From Formosa undariae (GTDB lineage Bacteria; Bacteroidota; Bacteroidia; Flavobacteriales; Flavobacteriaceae), in contig NZ_JBHMEZ010000013.1 of assembly GCF_042427615.1 (NCBI RefSeq), forward strand, positions 62,001 through 126,000: a stretch of 64,000 nt of DNA, read 5' to 3'. Shown piece after piece: positions 42,675 through 52,372 of this stretch. A program made the position numbers and the translations under genes. Numbering within the stretch: the stretch's first letter is position 1; each line of letters starts with the position of its first letter. The notes below the pieces were generated by a model. That model ran no database searches. It saw nothing but the letters and a program-made list of their open reading frames with translations, and was not told the DNA's origin.

Positions 42675-42765
42675 GTATTTTTACCGTTTTTCCTTCGCTC
42701 GCAGCTTAGGACATGTTTTTGAAACTAATGTTTCTGTAAACTTTACTTGTGAAAGTATTCTCTAC

Positions 42766-43071
42766 TTAAACTTTGATCTCTACTTCTACTCCACTTGGCA
42801 ATTCAAGTTTCATTAAAGCGTCAATAGTTTTAGAAGAAGAGCTATAAATATCAAGTAATCTCTTATAAGAACTTAATTGAAATTGCTCTCTTGCTTTTTT
42901 ATTAACGTGAGGAGAACGTAATACAGTGAAAATTTTCTTGTGTGTTGGTAATGGAATTGGTCCCGTTACAACTGCACCTGTACTTTTTACAGTTTTTACA
43001 ATCTTATCAGCAGACTTATCTACTAAGTTATGATCGTAAGATTTTAGTTTAATTCTGATTTTTTGACTCAT
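42766..43071 (-). CDS. rpsJ: 30S ribosomal protein S10 (uS10)
   Basis: Small-subunit head protein and NusE antitermination factor, 101 residues. MSQKIRIKLKSYDHNLVDKS and GPIPLPTHKKIFTVLRSPHV are diagnostic. Follows fusA by ten bases; tuf, which occupies this place in many bacteria, is absent. Confidence 0.98.
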   Translation of the reverse strand: MSQKIRIKLKSYDHNLVDKSADKIVKTVKSTGAVVTGPIPLPTHKKIFTVLRSPHVNKKAREQFQLSSYKRLLDIYSSSSKTIDALMKLELPSGVEVEIKV

Positions 43072-43081
43072 ATTCTTAGTT

Positions 43082-45208
43082 TTAAGCGTCTGTACCTTTA
43101 GCTGCCTTAATCACTTCTTCAGATACGTTAGAAGGTGTTTCAGCATAATGTGAAAATTCCATAGTTGATGTAGCACGACCTGAAGATAATGTTCTTAATG
43201 TAGTAACATAACCAAACATCTCAGATAATGGTACGGTAGCTTTTACAGTTTTTGCACCTGCTCTGTCTCCCATACTACTCATTTGTCCTCTTCTTCTATT
43301 TAAATCACCCACGATATCACCCATGTTTTCTTCAGGAGTAATAACTTCAATTTTCATAATAGGCTCCATAATCACCGCTTTAGCAGCTTTAGCACAATTC
43401 TTGAATCCTAACTTTGCAGCCAATTCAAAAGATAATGCATCAGAATCCACATCATGATAAGATCCATCTTTCAATGTCACTTTCATTGAGTCTATCTCGT
43501 ATCCAGCTAATGGTCCATTGATCATTGCTGCTTTAAATCCTTTTTCAATTGAAGGGATAAATTCTTTAGGAACGTTACCACCTTTAATAATAGATTCAAA
43601 TTGAAGACCTACAACACCTTCATCGGCTGGTTCAACAGTAAATGCAATATCTGCGAATTTACCACGACCACCAGATTGCTTCTTATAGACTTCTCTATGA
43701 TCTGCAGCTTGTGTAATAGCTTCTTTGTACTCCACTTGAGGTTGACCTTGATTTACTTCAACCTTAAACTCACGTCTTAAACGGTCTACAATAATATCTA
43801 AGTGCAACTCACCCATTCCAGAAATAATAGTCTGTCCTGAAGCCTCATCAGTACGCGCTGTAAATGTAGGATCTTCTTCTGCTAATTTAGCTAAAGCCAT
43901 ACCCATTTTATCTACATCTGCTTTTGTTTTTGGCTCAACAGCAATACCAATTACTGGGTCTGGGAAATCCATAGATTCTAAAACAATAGGGTGCTTTTCA
44001 TCTGAAAGCGTATCTCCTGTTTTAATACTCTTGAATCCAACAGCAGCTCCAATATCTCCTGCTTCGATATAATCGATAGCATTTTGCTTGTTAGCATGCA
44101 TTTGGTAGATACGTGAAATACGTTCTCTTTTACCAGAACGGTTATTTAACACATAAGATCCAGCGTCTAAACGTCCAGAATATGCACGGAAAAATGCTAA
44201 ACGACCTACGAAAGGATCAGTTGCAATTTTAAATGCTAAAGCAGCGAATGGCTCCTTTACATCTGGCTTACGTCTTTCTTCTACATCTGTGTCAGGATTA
44301 GTTCCTATAACACTTTCTCTATCCATTGGAGAAGGTAAATAACGACATACAGCATCTAATAAGAATTGTACCCCTTTATTTTTGAAAGCAGAACCACAAA
44401 TCATAGGAATAATAGCCATATCCATTACAGCAGCTCTAAGTGCGTTGTGCACTTCCTCTTCTGTAATTGAATCTTCATCTTCCATGAATTTTTCAAGTAA
44501 GTTTTCATCATAAGATGCAACTTCCTCAATAAGTAATGCTCTATATTTTTTAGCTTCAGCCTTTAAATCTTCTGGAATATCGATGATATCAAAAGTTGCC
44601 CCTTGTGTTTCATCATGCCAGATGATAGCTCTGTTTTTAACTAAATCTACAACACCTTTAAAGTTTTCTTCATCACCAATGTTTAAAACTATAGGCACAG
44701 CATTTGAACCTAACATTTCTTTTACTTGATCACAAACTGCTAAAAAATTAGATCCTTGACGGTCCATTTTATTAACAAAACCTATTCTAGGCACTTTGTA
44801 ATTATCTGCTAATCTCCAGTTAGTTTCAGATTGAGGCTCAACACCATCTACTGCACTAAACAAGAAAACTAAACCATCTAATACACGTAATGAACGGTTT
44901 ACTTCAACCGTAAAATCAACGTGACCAGGAGTGTCGATAATATTAAAATGGTATCCTTGAGAATCTGCAGTTGGCTGACCATCTAATCTTGGAAATACCC
45001 ACTCACAAGTTGTAGCAGCAGATGTGATAGTAATACCACGCTCTTGCTCTTGCTCCATCCAGTCCATAGTCGCAGCACCATCATGCACTTCACCTATTTT
45101 ATGAGAAACTCCAGTATAATAAAGAATACGCTCCGTTGTTGTTGTTTTACCAGCATCAATGTGAGCAGCAATTCCTATGTTTCTAGTTAATTTTAAATCT
45201 CTTGCCAT
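43082..45208 (-). CDS. fusA: Elongation factor G
   Basis: Ribosomal translocation GTPase of 708 residues. G1 AHIDAGKT (15-22), G3 DTPGHVDF, and G4 NKMD are intact, and all five domains fit the length. Located between rpsG and rpsJ. It may also act in recycling, as in other bacteria. Confidence 0.98.
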   Translation of the reverse strand: MARDLKLTRNIGIAAHIDAGKTTTTERILYYTGVSHKIGEVHDGAATMDWMEQEQERGITITSAATTCEWVFPRLDGQPTADSQGYHFNIIDTPGHVDFTVEVNRSLRVLDGLVFLFSAVDGVEPQSETNWRLADNYKVPRIGFVNKMDRQGSNFLAVCDQVKEMLGSNAVPIVLNIGDEENFKGVVDLVKNRAIIWHDETQGATFDIIDIPEDLKAEAKKYRALLIEEVASYDENLLEKFMEDEDSITEEEVHNALRAAVMDMAIIPMICGSAFKNKGVQFLLDAVCRYLPSPMDRESVIGTNPDTDVEERRKPDVKEPFAALAFKIATDPFVGRLAFFRAYSGRLDAGSYVLNNRSGKRERISRIYQMHANKQNAIDYIEAGDIGAAVGFKSIKTGDTLSDEKHPIVLESMDFPDPVIGIAVEPKTKADVDKMGMALAKLAEEDPTFTARTDEASGQTIISGMGELHLDIIVDRLRREFKVEVNQGQPQVEYKEAITQAADHREVYKKQSGGRGKFADIAFTVEPADEGVVGLQFESIIKGGNVPKEFIPSIEKGFKAAMINGPLAGYEIDSMKVTLKDGSYHDVDSDALSFELAAKLGFKNCAKAAKAVIMEPIMKIEVITPEENMGDIVGDLNRRRGQMSSMGDRAGAKTVKATVPLSEMFGYVTTLRTLSSGRATSTMEFSHYAETPSNVSEEVIKAAKGTDA

Positions 45209-45213
45209 TTTAT

Positions 45214-45690
45214 TTAGAATCTAAAGTGTGAGAATGCTTTATTTGCTTCTGCCATTTTATGAGTATCAACTCTTTTCTTAACAGCCGCTCCTTCTTCTTT
45301 AGCCGCAGCTAAAATCTCTGATGCTAAACGTTGTGCCATAGATTTTTCGTTTCTTTTACGTGAAAAGCTAATAAGCCATTTCATTGCTGTAGAAACTTTT
45401 CTGTCTGGACGAATTTGCATTGGAATTTGGAATGTTGCTCCACCTACTCTACGACTACGTACTTCTACGTGAGGCATAACATTAGATAACGCTTCTTTCC
45501 ACAACTCTAAAGCTGTTTTTTCTTCGTCTGTTTTTTTTGAGTCTACGATGTCAATTGCATCGTAAAATACCTTAAAAGCTACCGATTTCTTACCATCCCA
45601 CATCATCATGTTAACGAATCTAGTTACTAACTGATCGTTAAAACGCGGATCTGGTAAAAGCGGTCTCTTTTTTGCTGCTCTTTTTCTCAT
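45214..45690 (-). CDS. rpsG: 30S ribosomal protein S7 (uS7)
   Basis: Head assembly protein of 158 residues. DPRFNDQLVTRFVNMMMWDGKK, EVRSRRVGGATFQIPM and KKRVDTHKMAEANKAFSHFRF are diagnostic. In Escherichia coli it represses the str operon. Confidence 0.98.
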   Translation of the reverse strand: MRKRAAKKRPLLPDPRFNDQLVTRFVNMMMWDGKKSVAFKVFYDAIDIVDSKKTDEEKTALELWKEALSNVMPHVEVRSRRVGGATFQIPMQIRPDRKVSTAMKWLISFSRKRNEKSMAQRLASEILAAAKEEGAAVKKRVDTHKMAEANKAFSHFRF

Positions 45691-45713
45691 GTCTTTTCTT
45701 TAAAAGATTTTAA

Positions 45714-46088
45714 TTACTTCTTAGGGCGTTTTGCACCGTACTTAGATCTACGTTGTGTTCTACCTGCAACACCTGCTGTGTCCAAGGCACCACGAACGAT
45801 GTGATATCTAACTCCTGGCAAATCTTTTACCCTTCCACCTCTAACCAATACTATCGAGTGCTCCTGTAAATTGTGACCTTCACCAGGGATATAAGCGTTC
45901 ACTTCATTACCGTTAGTTAATCTAACCCTTGCTACTTTACGCATTGCAGAGTTAGGTTTCTTAGGTGTAGTAGTGTAAACACGCGTACAAACCCCTCGTC
46001 TTTGAGGACACGAATCTAAAGCAGCCGATTTACTCTTCTTGGTTATTTTGGCTCTTCCTTTTCGTACTAATTGTGAAATTGTTGGCAT
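45714..46088 (-). CDS. rpsL: 30S ribosomal protein S12 (uS12)
   Basis: Decoding-centre protein of 124 residues and first gene of the superoperon. TTPKKPNSAMRKVARV contains the lysine where streptomycin resistance substitutions arise; it is the wild-type Lys here. GVRYHIVRGALDTAGV is conserved. Confidence 0.98.
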   Translation of the reverse strand: MPTISQLVRKGRAKITKKSKSAALDSCPQRRGVCTRVYTTTPKKPNSAMRKVARVRLTNGNEVNAYIPGEGHNLQEHSIVLVRGGRVKDLPGVRYHIVRGALDTAGVAGRTQRRSKYGAKRPKK

Positions 46089-46131
46089 ATTTTTCTATAA
46101 AATTTATAAAATACCTCTTCTTAGAGGGCTG

Positions 46132-46161
46132 CAAATGTAAGGTTTTATTTTTATTTTTCAA
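46132..46161 (-). promoter_or_regulatory. Promoter of the ribosomal superoperon
   Basis: Minus strand: -33 TTG at 46161-46159, exactly 19 bases, -7 TACATTTG at 46139-46132, about 43 bases before the rpsL ATG. A five-bp hairpin (CCTCT/AGAGG, 46114-46127) lies near the predicted start of transcription. Confidence 0.65.
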
Positions 46162-46265
46162 ACCCTAATCAATTAATTTTCAATAGAATTTAACTTTTAT
46201 TCACATCCTCATATATTTAGTATACTTTTTCCGTTAGTTTTACAATTCTAAAAGAAAGTCATATA

Positions 46266-47948
46266 GTGCAACCTAAAATATTTTTTTTAAGCCTTCTTCT
46301 AATCATATCGTCTCATGTATTGTGTCAGAATTTAACACTGAAAATTCACAGTAAATTAGATACAGATCGTCCTATTATCGATACACTTACATATGTCAAC
46401 CAGCATACAGACTATAATAGTATCATATTAGAAATACAAAATTTATCAAAAACACTTAACAGTACAGGTTATTTAGACCATAAAATAACAGACTTTAAAA
46501 AAAGCAATGATTCTTTATTTGAAGCTTACTTAACCCTTAACAAAAATTACTCCTATATATATATAAGGTATACCGATATACATTATCAGCTATTAAAATC
46601 ACTCGGAATAGAATCTAATAACAAATTTATTACACTTCCATTACAAGAGACAAAGCAATCTCTTAACGCATTAAATTTAAAATTAGCAGAACAAGGTTTA
46701 CCGTTTACAACATTACAACTACAAAATATAACTATTAAAAACGATAGTGTTCACGCAGATTTAATATCTTCTAAAAAAACAATCCAACGTCACATTGATC
46801 ATATTATAATTAAAGGATATGAAAAATTTCCAAAGAAATTTATAAAACAATATGCACGACTTAAAACGGGAGATGTCTTTAACATGGAAGACATTAAAAA
46901 GAAAACAAATACACTTAACAAATTATCTTTTGCAAATTTAATACGAGATACCGAAGTACTCTTCACAAAAGATTCTACAACACTATATATATATGTGGAA
47001 AAACAGAAAAGTAATAATTTTGATGGTTACTTGGGGTTCACCACGAACGACAATACTAATAAGTTAGAATTTAGTGGCTATCTAAATATGTTACTACAAA
47101 ATAATTTGAATTACGGAGAATCGATAAAACTACTGTATCGCAGTGACGAAAATAACCAAAAGACATTCAATATAAATCTGGATGCACCTTATATCTTTAA
47201 ATCTCCAATAGGTGCTAATGTTGAATTAAACATTTTTAAAAAAGATTCTTCTTTTACCACTGTAAACCAATCCTTGAAACTATATTATCAATTTAAAACA
47301 GAACACACCACCTACCTGGGAATAACATCTTCGCAGTCGAATAACCTACTTAAAGAAAATCTTTCTACAGTAATAGACGATTATAACTCAAACTTTTTTC
47401 AATCTAAATATAACTTCACTCACACAGATGAAGACAACAATTTATTTCCTATAAAATCTTACGCAGATGTAAATCTAGGTTTTGGAGACCGAACCTACCA
47501 AACAACGAAGGAGAACCAAATCCAATATAATATCGATCTATCTAATATTTTCTATTTAAATACAAAAAATAGTCTGTATTCCAGAATAGCAGTTAGCGGC
47601 TTAAAATCCGACACCTATTTAGAAAACGAATTATTACGCTTTGGAGGGATTAATTCTATACGTGGTTTTGAAGAAAATAGTTTAGTAGCGAGTTTGTATG
47701 GTGTTTTTAATTTAGAATACAGATTACAACTAAGTCCAACGATATTTATTAATAGCATTACTGACTTTTCTTATTTCGAAAATCAAATGATTAATCAAAA
47801 AGAAAAACTAATAGCACTAGGAGTCGGTTTTGCAATACTAACAAAAGCAGGCCTTTTAAAAATGAATTATGCCAACGGTAAAACTGAGAACTCACCTTTT
47901 AATATAAGCGATTCAAAAGTACACTTAAGTATTACCTCTTATTTTTAG
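46266..47948 (+). CDS. Omp85/ShlB-like outer-membrane barrel protein
   Basis: Predicted outer-membrane protein of 560 residues. A signal peptide covers about residues 1-21. A POTRA-like region near 170-240 (IDHIIIKGYEKFPKKFIKQYARLKTGDVFNMEDI) is followed by a C-terminal beta-barrel of alternating strands. LLRFGGINSIRGFEENSLVAS contains the conserved RGF of the Omp85 family, and the chain ends in Phe as barrel proteins do. At this size it is nearer TamA or ShlB than BamA, with fewer POTRA domains; its client is unknown. The start is a GTG. Divergent from rpsL. Confidence 0.78.
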   Translation: MQPKIFFLSLLLIISSHVLCQNLTLKIHSKLDTDRPIIDTLTYVNQHTDYNSIILEIQNLSKTLNSTGYLDHKITDFKKSNDSLFEAYLTLNKNYSYIYIRYTDIHYQLLKSLGIESNNKFITLPLQETKQSLNALNLKLAEQGLPFTTLQLQNITIKNDSVHADLISSKKTIQRHIDHIIIKGYEKFPKKFIKQYARLKTGDVFNMEDIKKKTNTLNKLSFANLIRDTEVLFTKDSTTLYIYVEKQKSNNFDGYLGFTTNDNTNKLEFSGYLNMLLQNNLNYGESIKLLYRSDENNQKTFNINLDAPYIFKSPIGANVELNIFKKDSSFTTVNQSLKLYYQFKTEHTTYLGITSSQSNNLLKENLSTVIDDYNSNFFQSKYNFTHTDEDNNLFPIKSYADVNLGFGDRTYQTTKENQIQYNIDLSNIFYLNTKNSLYSRIAVSGLKSDTYLENELLRFGGINSIRGFEENSLVASLYGVFNLEYRLQLSPTIFINSITDFSYFENQMINQKEKLIALGVGFAILTKAGLLKMNYANGKTENSPFNISDSKVHLSITSYF

Positions 47949-49150
47949 ATCGCAGCAATATTCTTTCCTATTATATTACATACATCCAAGTAGTACTTAA
48001 TACTTAACTTAATCAAGTAGGTACTCTACAGCAAGTCCGAAATTATTTTATAAGATAAACTGTATAAACCAAAACCTAATTAGGTTTATATCTTTCTTAA
48101 CCAAAAGTTGAACCTAAATTATATAATCCATCTATAGTTTTTAAAACATATACATCATAATACGATCTGGTTAATCTCAAAATAAGACCCATGTAGAAAA
48201 CTACAAAGGGACATACTAAACGAATAGAGATTCGTACAAATGAAATCACTGTACCACATGAAATGACTATGTAAAAGGTATTACGATATGTAAAACGATA
48301 ATCCAACATCACATAGATTACACTCCAGTTAGATAACAAAATATTATTTCGGCACACCTTACGCAGTAGATAAATACCTTAGATATCGAAGTAGATTACT
48401 AAAAACAGATTCCAAGGAGTTCTACTTGTTAAGGAGTAAAAAGAAAGCATAGATATTTCTATAAAAATAGCAAGCAGTAACCCTAATGATGTAAATAATC
48501 CAAATCCATCTTTAACTATAGTAATCAAATTGAAAACGTGAAAATTGGACACAGCAAGGTTACAAACCTTAGAAATCCACATGCAACAAACAAGAAATAC
48601 AACCTATTTTAAACTAAAAAATAAACGTGTCTAGAATCATCCAAAACCAATATTAATAGAAGTAAACAAAGTCTTATCCTAAGTGTTCTTATATTTCAAT
48701 TTCAACACTTTATTCAACAAAAAAGTAATTAATTCTACGATTTTAGCTCCAATTTACGAGCAAAATCACACATAGTTATACCTATATTAAGAAATTGTTA
48801 AATATTATTTCCTAACAATCCAAGATTACGACAACAGAAATAACATCAATAAATTATTATGCTAATAATTGGTTATTAATTCTGTAACAACTCTAAATAT
48901 TAAAGAATTTTCCTACAAAACATATAAAATAATTTATAGCATATTCAAACTAGTCTACATCTGCAAGGGTTTTACAGTATTAACAATTGCGCCCCCTTTA
49001 AAAACACATTATGCCAATGTAAAAACAAAATATTAACATTATAATATGAGTAACGCAAAAAAGTACACAACGAATCGCACATTTTATTGACAATACTGTC
49101 TATTATTAGGTTTGAAATCAGACATCTTCGAATATTTTAATATAAAAATA
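47949..49150. other. Long intergenic region before the first susC
   Basis: About 1.2 kb of AT-rich sequence with no convincing gene. Two open frames on the minus strand (48097-48357 and 48379-48582) have no recognisable product, atypical residue makeup and no promoter, and look like chance. An inverted repeat TATAAACC/GGTTTATA (48063-48090), enclosing the palindrome AAACCTAATTAGGTTT, could end the upstream transcript. The last ~400 bases are very AT-rich. I see no RNA gene or mobile-element end. Confidence 0.5.
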
Positions 49151-49181
49151 TTGTTTTATTAACTTATTATTATGATTTTTG
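49151..49181 (+). promoter_or_regulatory. Probable promoter of susC locus 1
   Basis: TTG (49151-49153), 19 bases, then TGATTTTTG (49173-49181), a degenerate form of the Bacteroidota -7 box. The same arrangement precedes susC of locus 2, where the box is TGATTTTG at the same 19-base spacing. Confidence 0.4.
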
Positions 49182-49208
49182 GGTCAGACTAATTCAAATA
49201 AAATAAAC

Positions 49209-52200
49209 ATGAAAACAAAGTTTAGTGGAATTCTAACGCTATTTCTAGCGTTCGTTGTGCAGTTTGCTTTTGCACAAGAAAAAACAATTTCAGGGACAAT
49301 TTCGGATGAGACCGGATTACCACTTCCTGGAGTTAACATTATAATTTCAGGTACATCTCAAGGTACTCAATCTAATTTCGATGGAGAATATACATTAACT
49401 GCTGCTAGCGGAGATGCATTATCTTTTTCATTTATTGGTTACAAGACTAAAAGTGTAACTGTAGCTTCATCTAATACAATTAATGTTGTTTTAAGAGAAG
49501 ATTTAGCACAGTTAGACGAAGTAGTAGTAACAGCACTTGGTATTAAGAAAGATGAAAAAGCTATTGGTTATGCTTCTCAGCAAGTAAAATCTGATGCGAT
49601 TTCTAATGTACCTACTACAAACGTAGTAAATTCATTATCTGGTAAAATTGCAGGTGTTAACATAACACAATCATCTGGAGATGTAGGTGCATCTTCACGT
49701 ATTACTATTCGTGGTGTTTCTTCTATTTACGGAAACTCTCAACCTTTAATAGTTCTTGATGGTGCTGTAATAGACAACAACACTTACACTGGATCTAGTG
49801 CAGGGACTGATGTTCCTAATGGTTTAGCAGATATAAATCCTCAAGATATCGAGTCTGTAAACGTATTAAAAGGTGGTGCAGCCACTGCTTTATACGGGAT
49901 GAGAGGTACAAACGGAGTTCTTGTTATTACAACAAAATCTGGTAAAAACGGTAAATCTTTAGGTGTAGAAATTAACAGTTCTGTTAGTTTTTCAAATGCT
50001 TATGTATTTCCAGACTACCAAAACTCTTATGGTCAAGGATATAGCCCAAACTACTTCGAATATGTAGATGGTAACAGTGGAGATGGTGGAATTGACGAAA
50101 GTTGGGGTCCTGCTTTAGATGCTGGATATGACTTTATTCAATACCAATCAATTATCGATAATCCAAACAATCCTCAAGCATTACCATGGGTATCTAACCC
50201 AAACAGTGTTGAAAATGATTTTTATAGTACTGGTATTACAACAGATAATACAGTTTCATTTTCTGGAGGAACAGATACTTCAACTTACCGTTTATCTTTA
50301 GGATTAGTAGATTCTAAAGGAATTATCTACAATACAGATCTTAAGAAATATAACATTTCTGGAAATGTAAATTACGAATTAGGAGAAAAATGGACAGTTG
50401 GTTTTAGTTCTAGATTTATCCAATCTTCTTCAGATCAAAGAAATGCTGTTGGTTATGGAGATCCAGACAACCAAGTAGGTCAATTAGTATGGAGTGCAAG
50501 ACAAGTAGATTTCGGAGCTCTTAGAGACTGGGAAAATTTACCTTTAGTAGATATTGCAGGAGATGGTATTACAACACCTCTAAACTGGAATACAGCTTAC
50601 AACAACAACCCATACTGGGCTTTAGATAATAACTTACACCCATGGACGCGTAACAGATGGATTGGTACAGCAAACTTAGGTTACCAAATTTCTGATAAAT
50701 TAGCCCTTAACATGAGTACAGGTATCGACTACTTTGATGACTCAAGAGAAACAATGAGAAATTTCGGTACTGTAGATAACAGAAACGGATATTACTCTCT
50801 TGTAAAAAGAAATCGTTACGAAGTAAACAGCCAAGCAATATTATCTTTCGATGATAGTTATGGATCAGACGACCAATTTGGAGTTTCAGTTAGCGCCGGT
50901 GGACAAATGATGAGTAACAATTACACTTTATTTGCAGGAACAGCAGAAAACTTAGTATTAGACGGTTTATTTAACTTATCTAACTCTTCAGGAGCACCAC
51001 TAATTACAGACGACAGTAGTGATTATAAAATTAATAGTTTATTTGCAACAGGTCAATTAAGTTATAAAAATTTCTTATTCTTAGACGCTACAGTACGTAA
51101 TGACTGGGCAAGTGTTTTACCATCTAAAAATAACAGTATTTTATACCCATCTGCATCTTTAAGTGCAGTAGTTAGCGATATGCTAAACATGAAATCTGAT
51201 GTCGTAAGTTTCTTAAAATTAAGAGCATCTTGGGCAGAAACAGGTAGTGCTGGACCATTAGTACCTTACAGTGTTACGCCAACTTACGAATTATCTTCAT
51301 CTCCATTAAACGGTAGTACGCCAACAGCGCTTTACCCAAATACACAATGGAATCCAGATATTACTGCTCAAACTGAAACTGCAACAGAATTTGGTTTAGA
51401 TGCGCGTTTCTTTGCTAATAGATTACGTGTAGATTTCACATACTACGACAAGTTAAACGAAGATGTAATTATGCCACTACAAGTGTCTGCTGCTTCTGGA
51501 TTTACAAGTGTATGGAAAAATGCTGCTACAGTAGCAAACAAAGGTATCGAATTGGTATTAGGTGTTGACTTAGTTAGAAGCCAAGGCGATGGATTTAACT
51601 TAGGTATAGACGTAAACTTTGCTAAGAACGAAAACGAAGTAAGCGATGTAGAAGGAGAAGGTGTAATTAACTTAGACTACGGTAGTTTATGGAATGTTAA
51701 TACACAAGCTAGAAATGGTGAAGCCATTGGTGCAATCTGGGGACCTGCTTTTGCACGTACTCCTAATGGAGAAATCTTATACGAAAACGGATTACCAGTT
51801 ATTGGTGACTCAAAAGTATTAGGAAACTCTCAAGCTGACTGGGTTGGAGGTGTAGCAATAAACGCATCTTGGAAAGGATTTACTTTCAGAACATTATTTG
51901 ATATTAAAGAAGGTGGAGATGTTTACTCACAAACAAATACTTGGGGTATGTTATCAGGAGTACTTGAAGAAACTCTTGTAGGTAGAGAAACTGGAGTTAT
52001 TGGTTCTGGAGAAATGGCAGACGGTAATGGTGGATTTGTAGCAAACAACGTAGTTGTAGGTGCTCAAAACTACTACTCTGCAGCTTATAACCAAAACATT
52101 GCAGAATCATCTGTATACGATGCTTCATTTGTTAAATGGAGAGAGCTTTCAATTTCTTACTCAATCCCAAGCAAGTATTTTGTAAACACAGGATTACAAG

Positions 52201-52367
52201 CTATCAACTTTGGAATAAATGCTAGAAACTTAGCTATTATATCTAAAAACGTTCCACATATTGACCCAGAAACTGCATTCGGTGTAAGCACTGGTCAACA
52301 AGGTTTAGAATACGCTCAAACGCCTTCTACACGTACAATTGGTGTAAACCTTAATGTTAAATTTTAA
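49209..52367 (+). CDS. SusC/RagA family TonB-dependent receptor, locus 1
   Basis: Outer-membrane TonB-linked importer of 1052 residues that pairs with a SusD lipoprotein to take up glycans or peptides. The start is ATG 49209; an upstream TTG at 49179 falls inside the promoter. Signal peptide MKTKFSGILTLFLAFVVQ.. ends AFAQ. A carboxypeptidase-regulatory-like domain covers about 25-105, the TonB box region precedes LDEVVVTALGI, the plug shows SLSGKIAGVNI and ITIRGVSS, and the barrel ends LNVKF. SusD follows by five bases. No CAZyme, sulfatase or regulator is adjacent, so the substrate is unknown. Confidence 0.95.
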   Translation: MKTKFSGILTLFLAFVVQFAFAQEKTISGTISDETGLPLPGVNIIISGTSQGTQSNFDGEYTLTAASGDALSFSFIGYKTKSVTVASSNTINVVLREDLAQLDEVVVTALGIKKDEKAIGYASQQVKSDAISNVPTTNVVNSLSGKIAGVNITQSSGDVGASSRITIRGVSSIYGNSQPLIVLDGAVIDNNTYTGSSAGTDVPNGLADINPQDIESVNVLKGGAATALYGMRGTNGVLVITTKSGKNGKSLGVEINSSVSFSNAYVFPDYQNSYGQGYSPNYFEYVDGNSGDGGIDESWGPALDAGYDFIQYQSIIDNPNNPQALPWVSNPNSVENDFYSTGITTDNTVSFSGGTDTSTYRLSLGLVDSKGIIYNTDLKKYNISGNVNYELGEKWTVGFSSRFIQSSSDQRNAVGYGDPDNQVGQLVWSARQVDFGALRDWENLPLVDIAGDGITTPLNWNTAYNNNPYWALDNNLHPWTRNRWIGTANLGYQISDKLALNMSTGIDYFDDSRETMRNFGTVDNRNGYYSLVKRNRYEVNSQAILSFDDSYGSDDQFGVSVSAGGQMMSNNYTLFAGTAENLVLDGLFNLSNSSGAPLITDDSSDYKINSLFATGQLSYKNFLFLDATVRNDWASVLPSKNNSILYPSASLSAVVSDMLNMKSDVVSFLKLRASWAETGSAGPLVPYSVTPTYELSSSPLNGSTPTALYPNTQWNPDITAQTETATEFGLDARFFANRLRVDFTYYDKLNEDVIMPLQVSAASGFTSVWKNAATVANKGIELVLGVDLVRSQGDGFNLGIDVNFAKNENEVSDVEGEGVINLDYGSLWNVNTQARNGEAIGAIWGPAFARTPNGEILYENGLPVIGDSKVLGNSQADWVGGVAINASWKGFTFRTLFDIKEGGDVYSQTNTWGMLSGVLEETLVGRETGVIGSGEMADGNGGFVANNVVVGAQNYYSAAYNQNIAESSVYDASFVKWRELSISYSIPSKYFVNTGLQAINFGINARNLAIISKNVPHIDPETAFGVSTGQQGLEYAQTPSTRTIGVNLNVKF

Positions 52368-52372
52368 TAGAA

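Noticed and set aside
48097..48582. Two minus-strand open frames (48097-48357 and 48379-48582)
   Set aside because: Unusual residue makeup with many Tyr, Ile, Phe and Cys, no recognisable domain, no promoter or ribosome-binding context, and they sit in AT-rich noncoding DNA.
49179..49208. Upstream TTG start for susC locus 1 (and the ATG at 56872 for locus 2)
   Set aside because: Both lie within or next to the predicted -7 element, and the shared MKTKFSGIL signal peptide begins at the downstream ATG.
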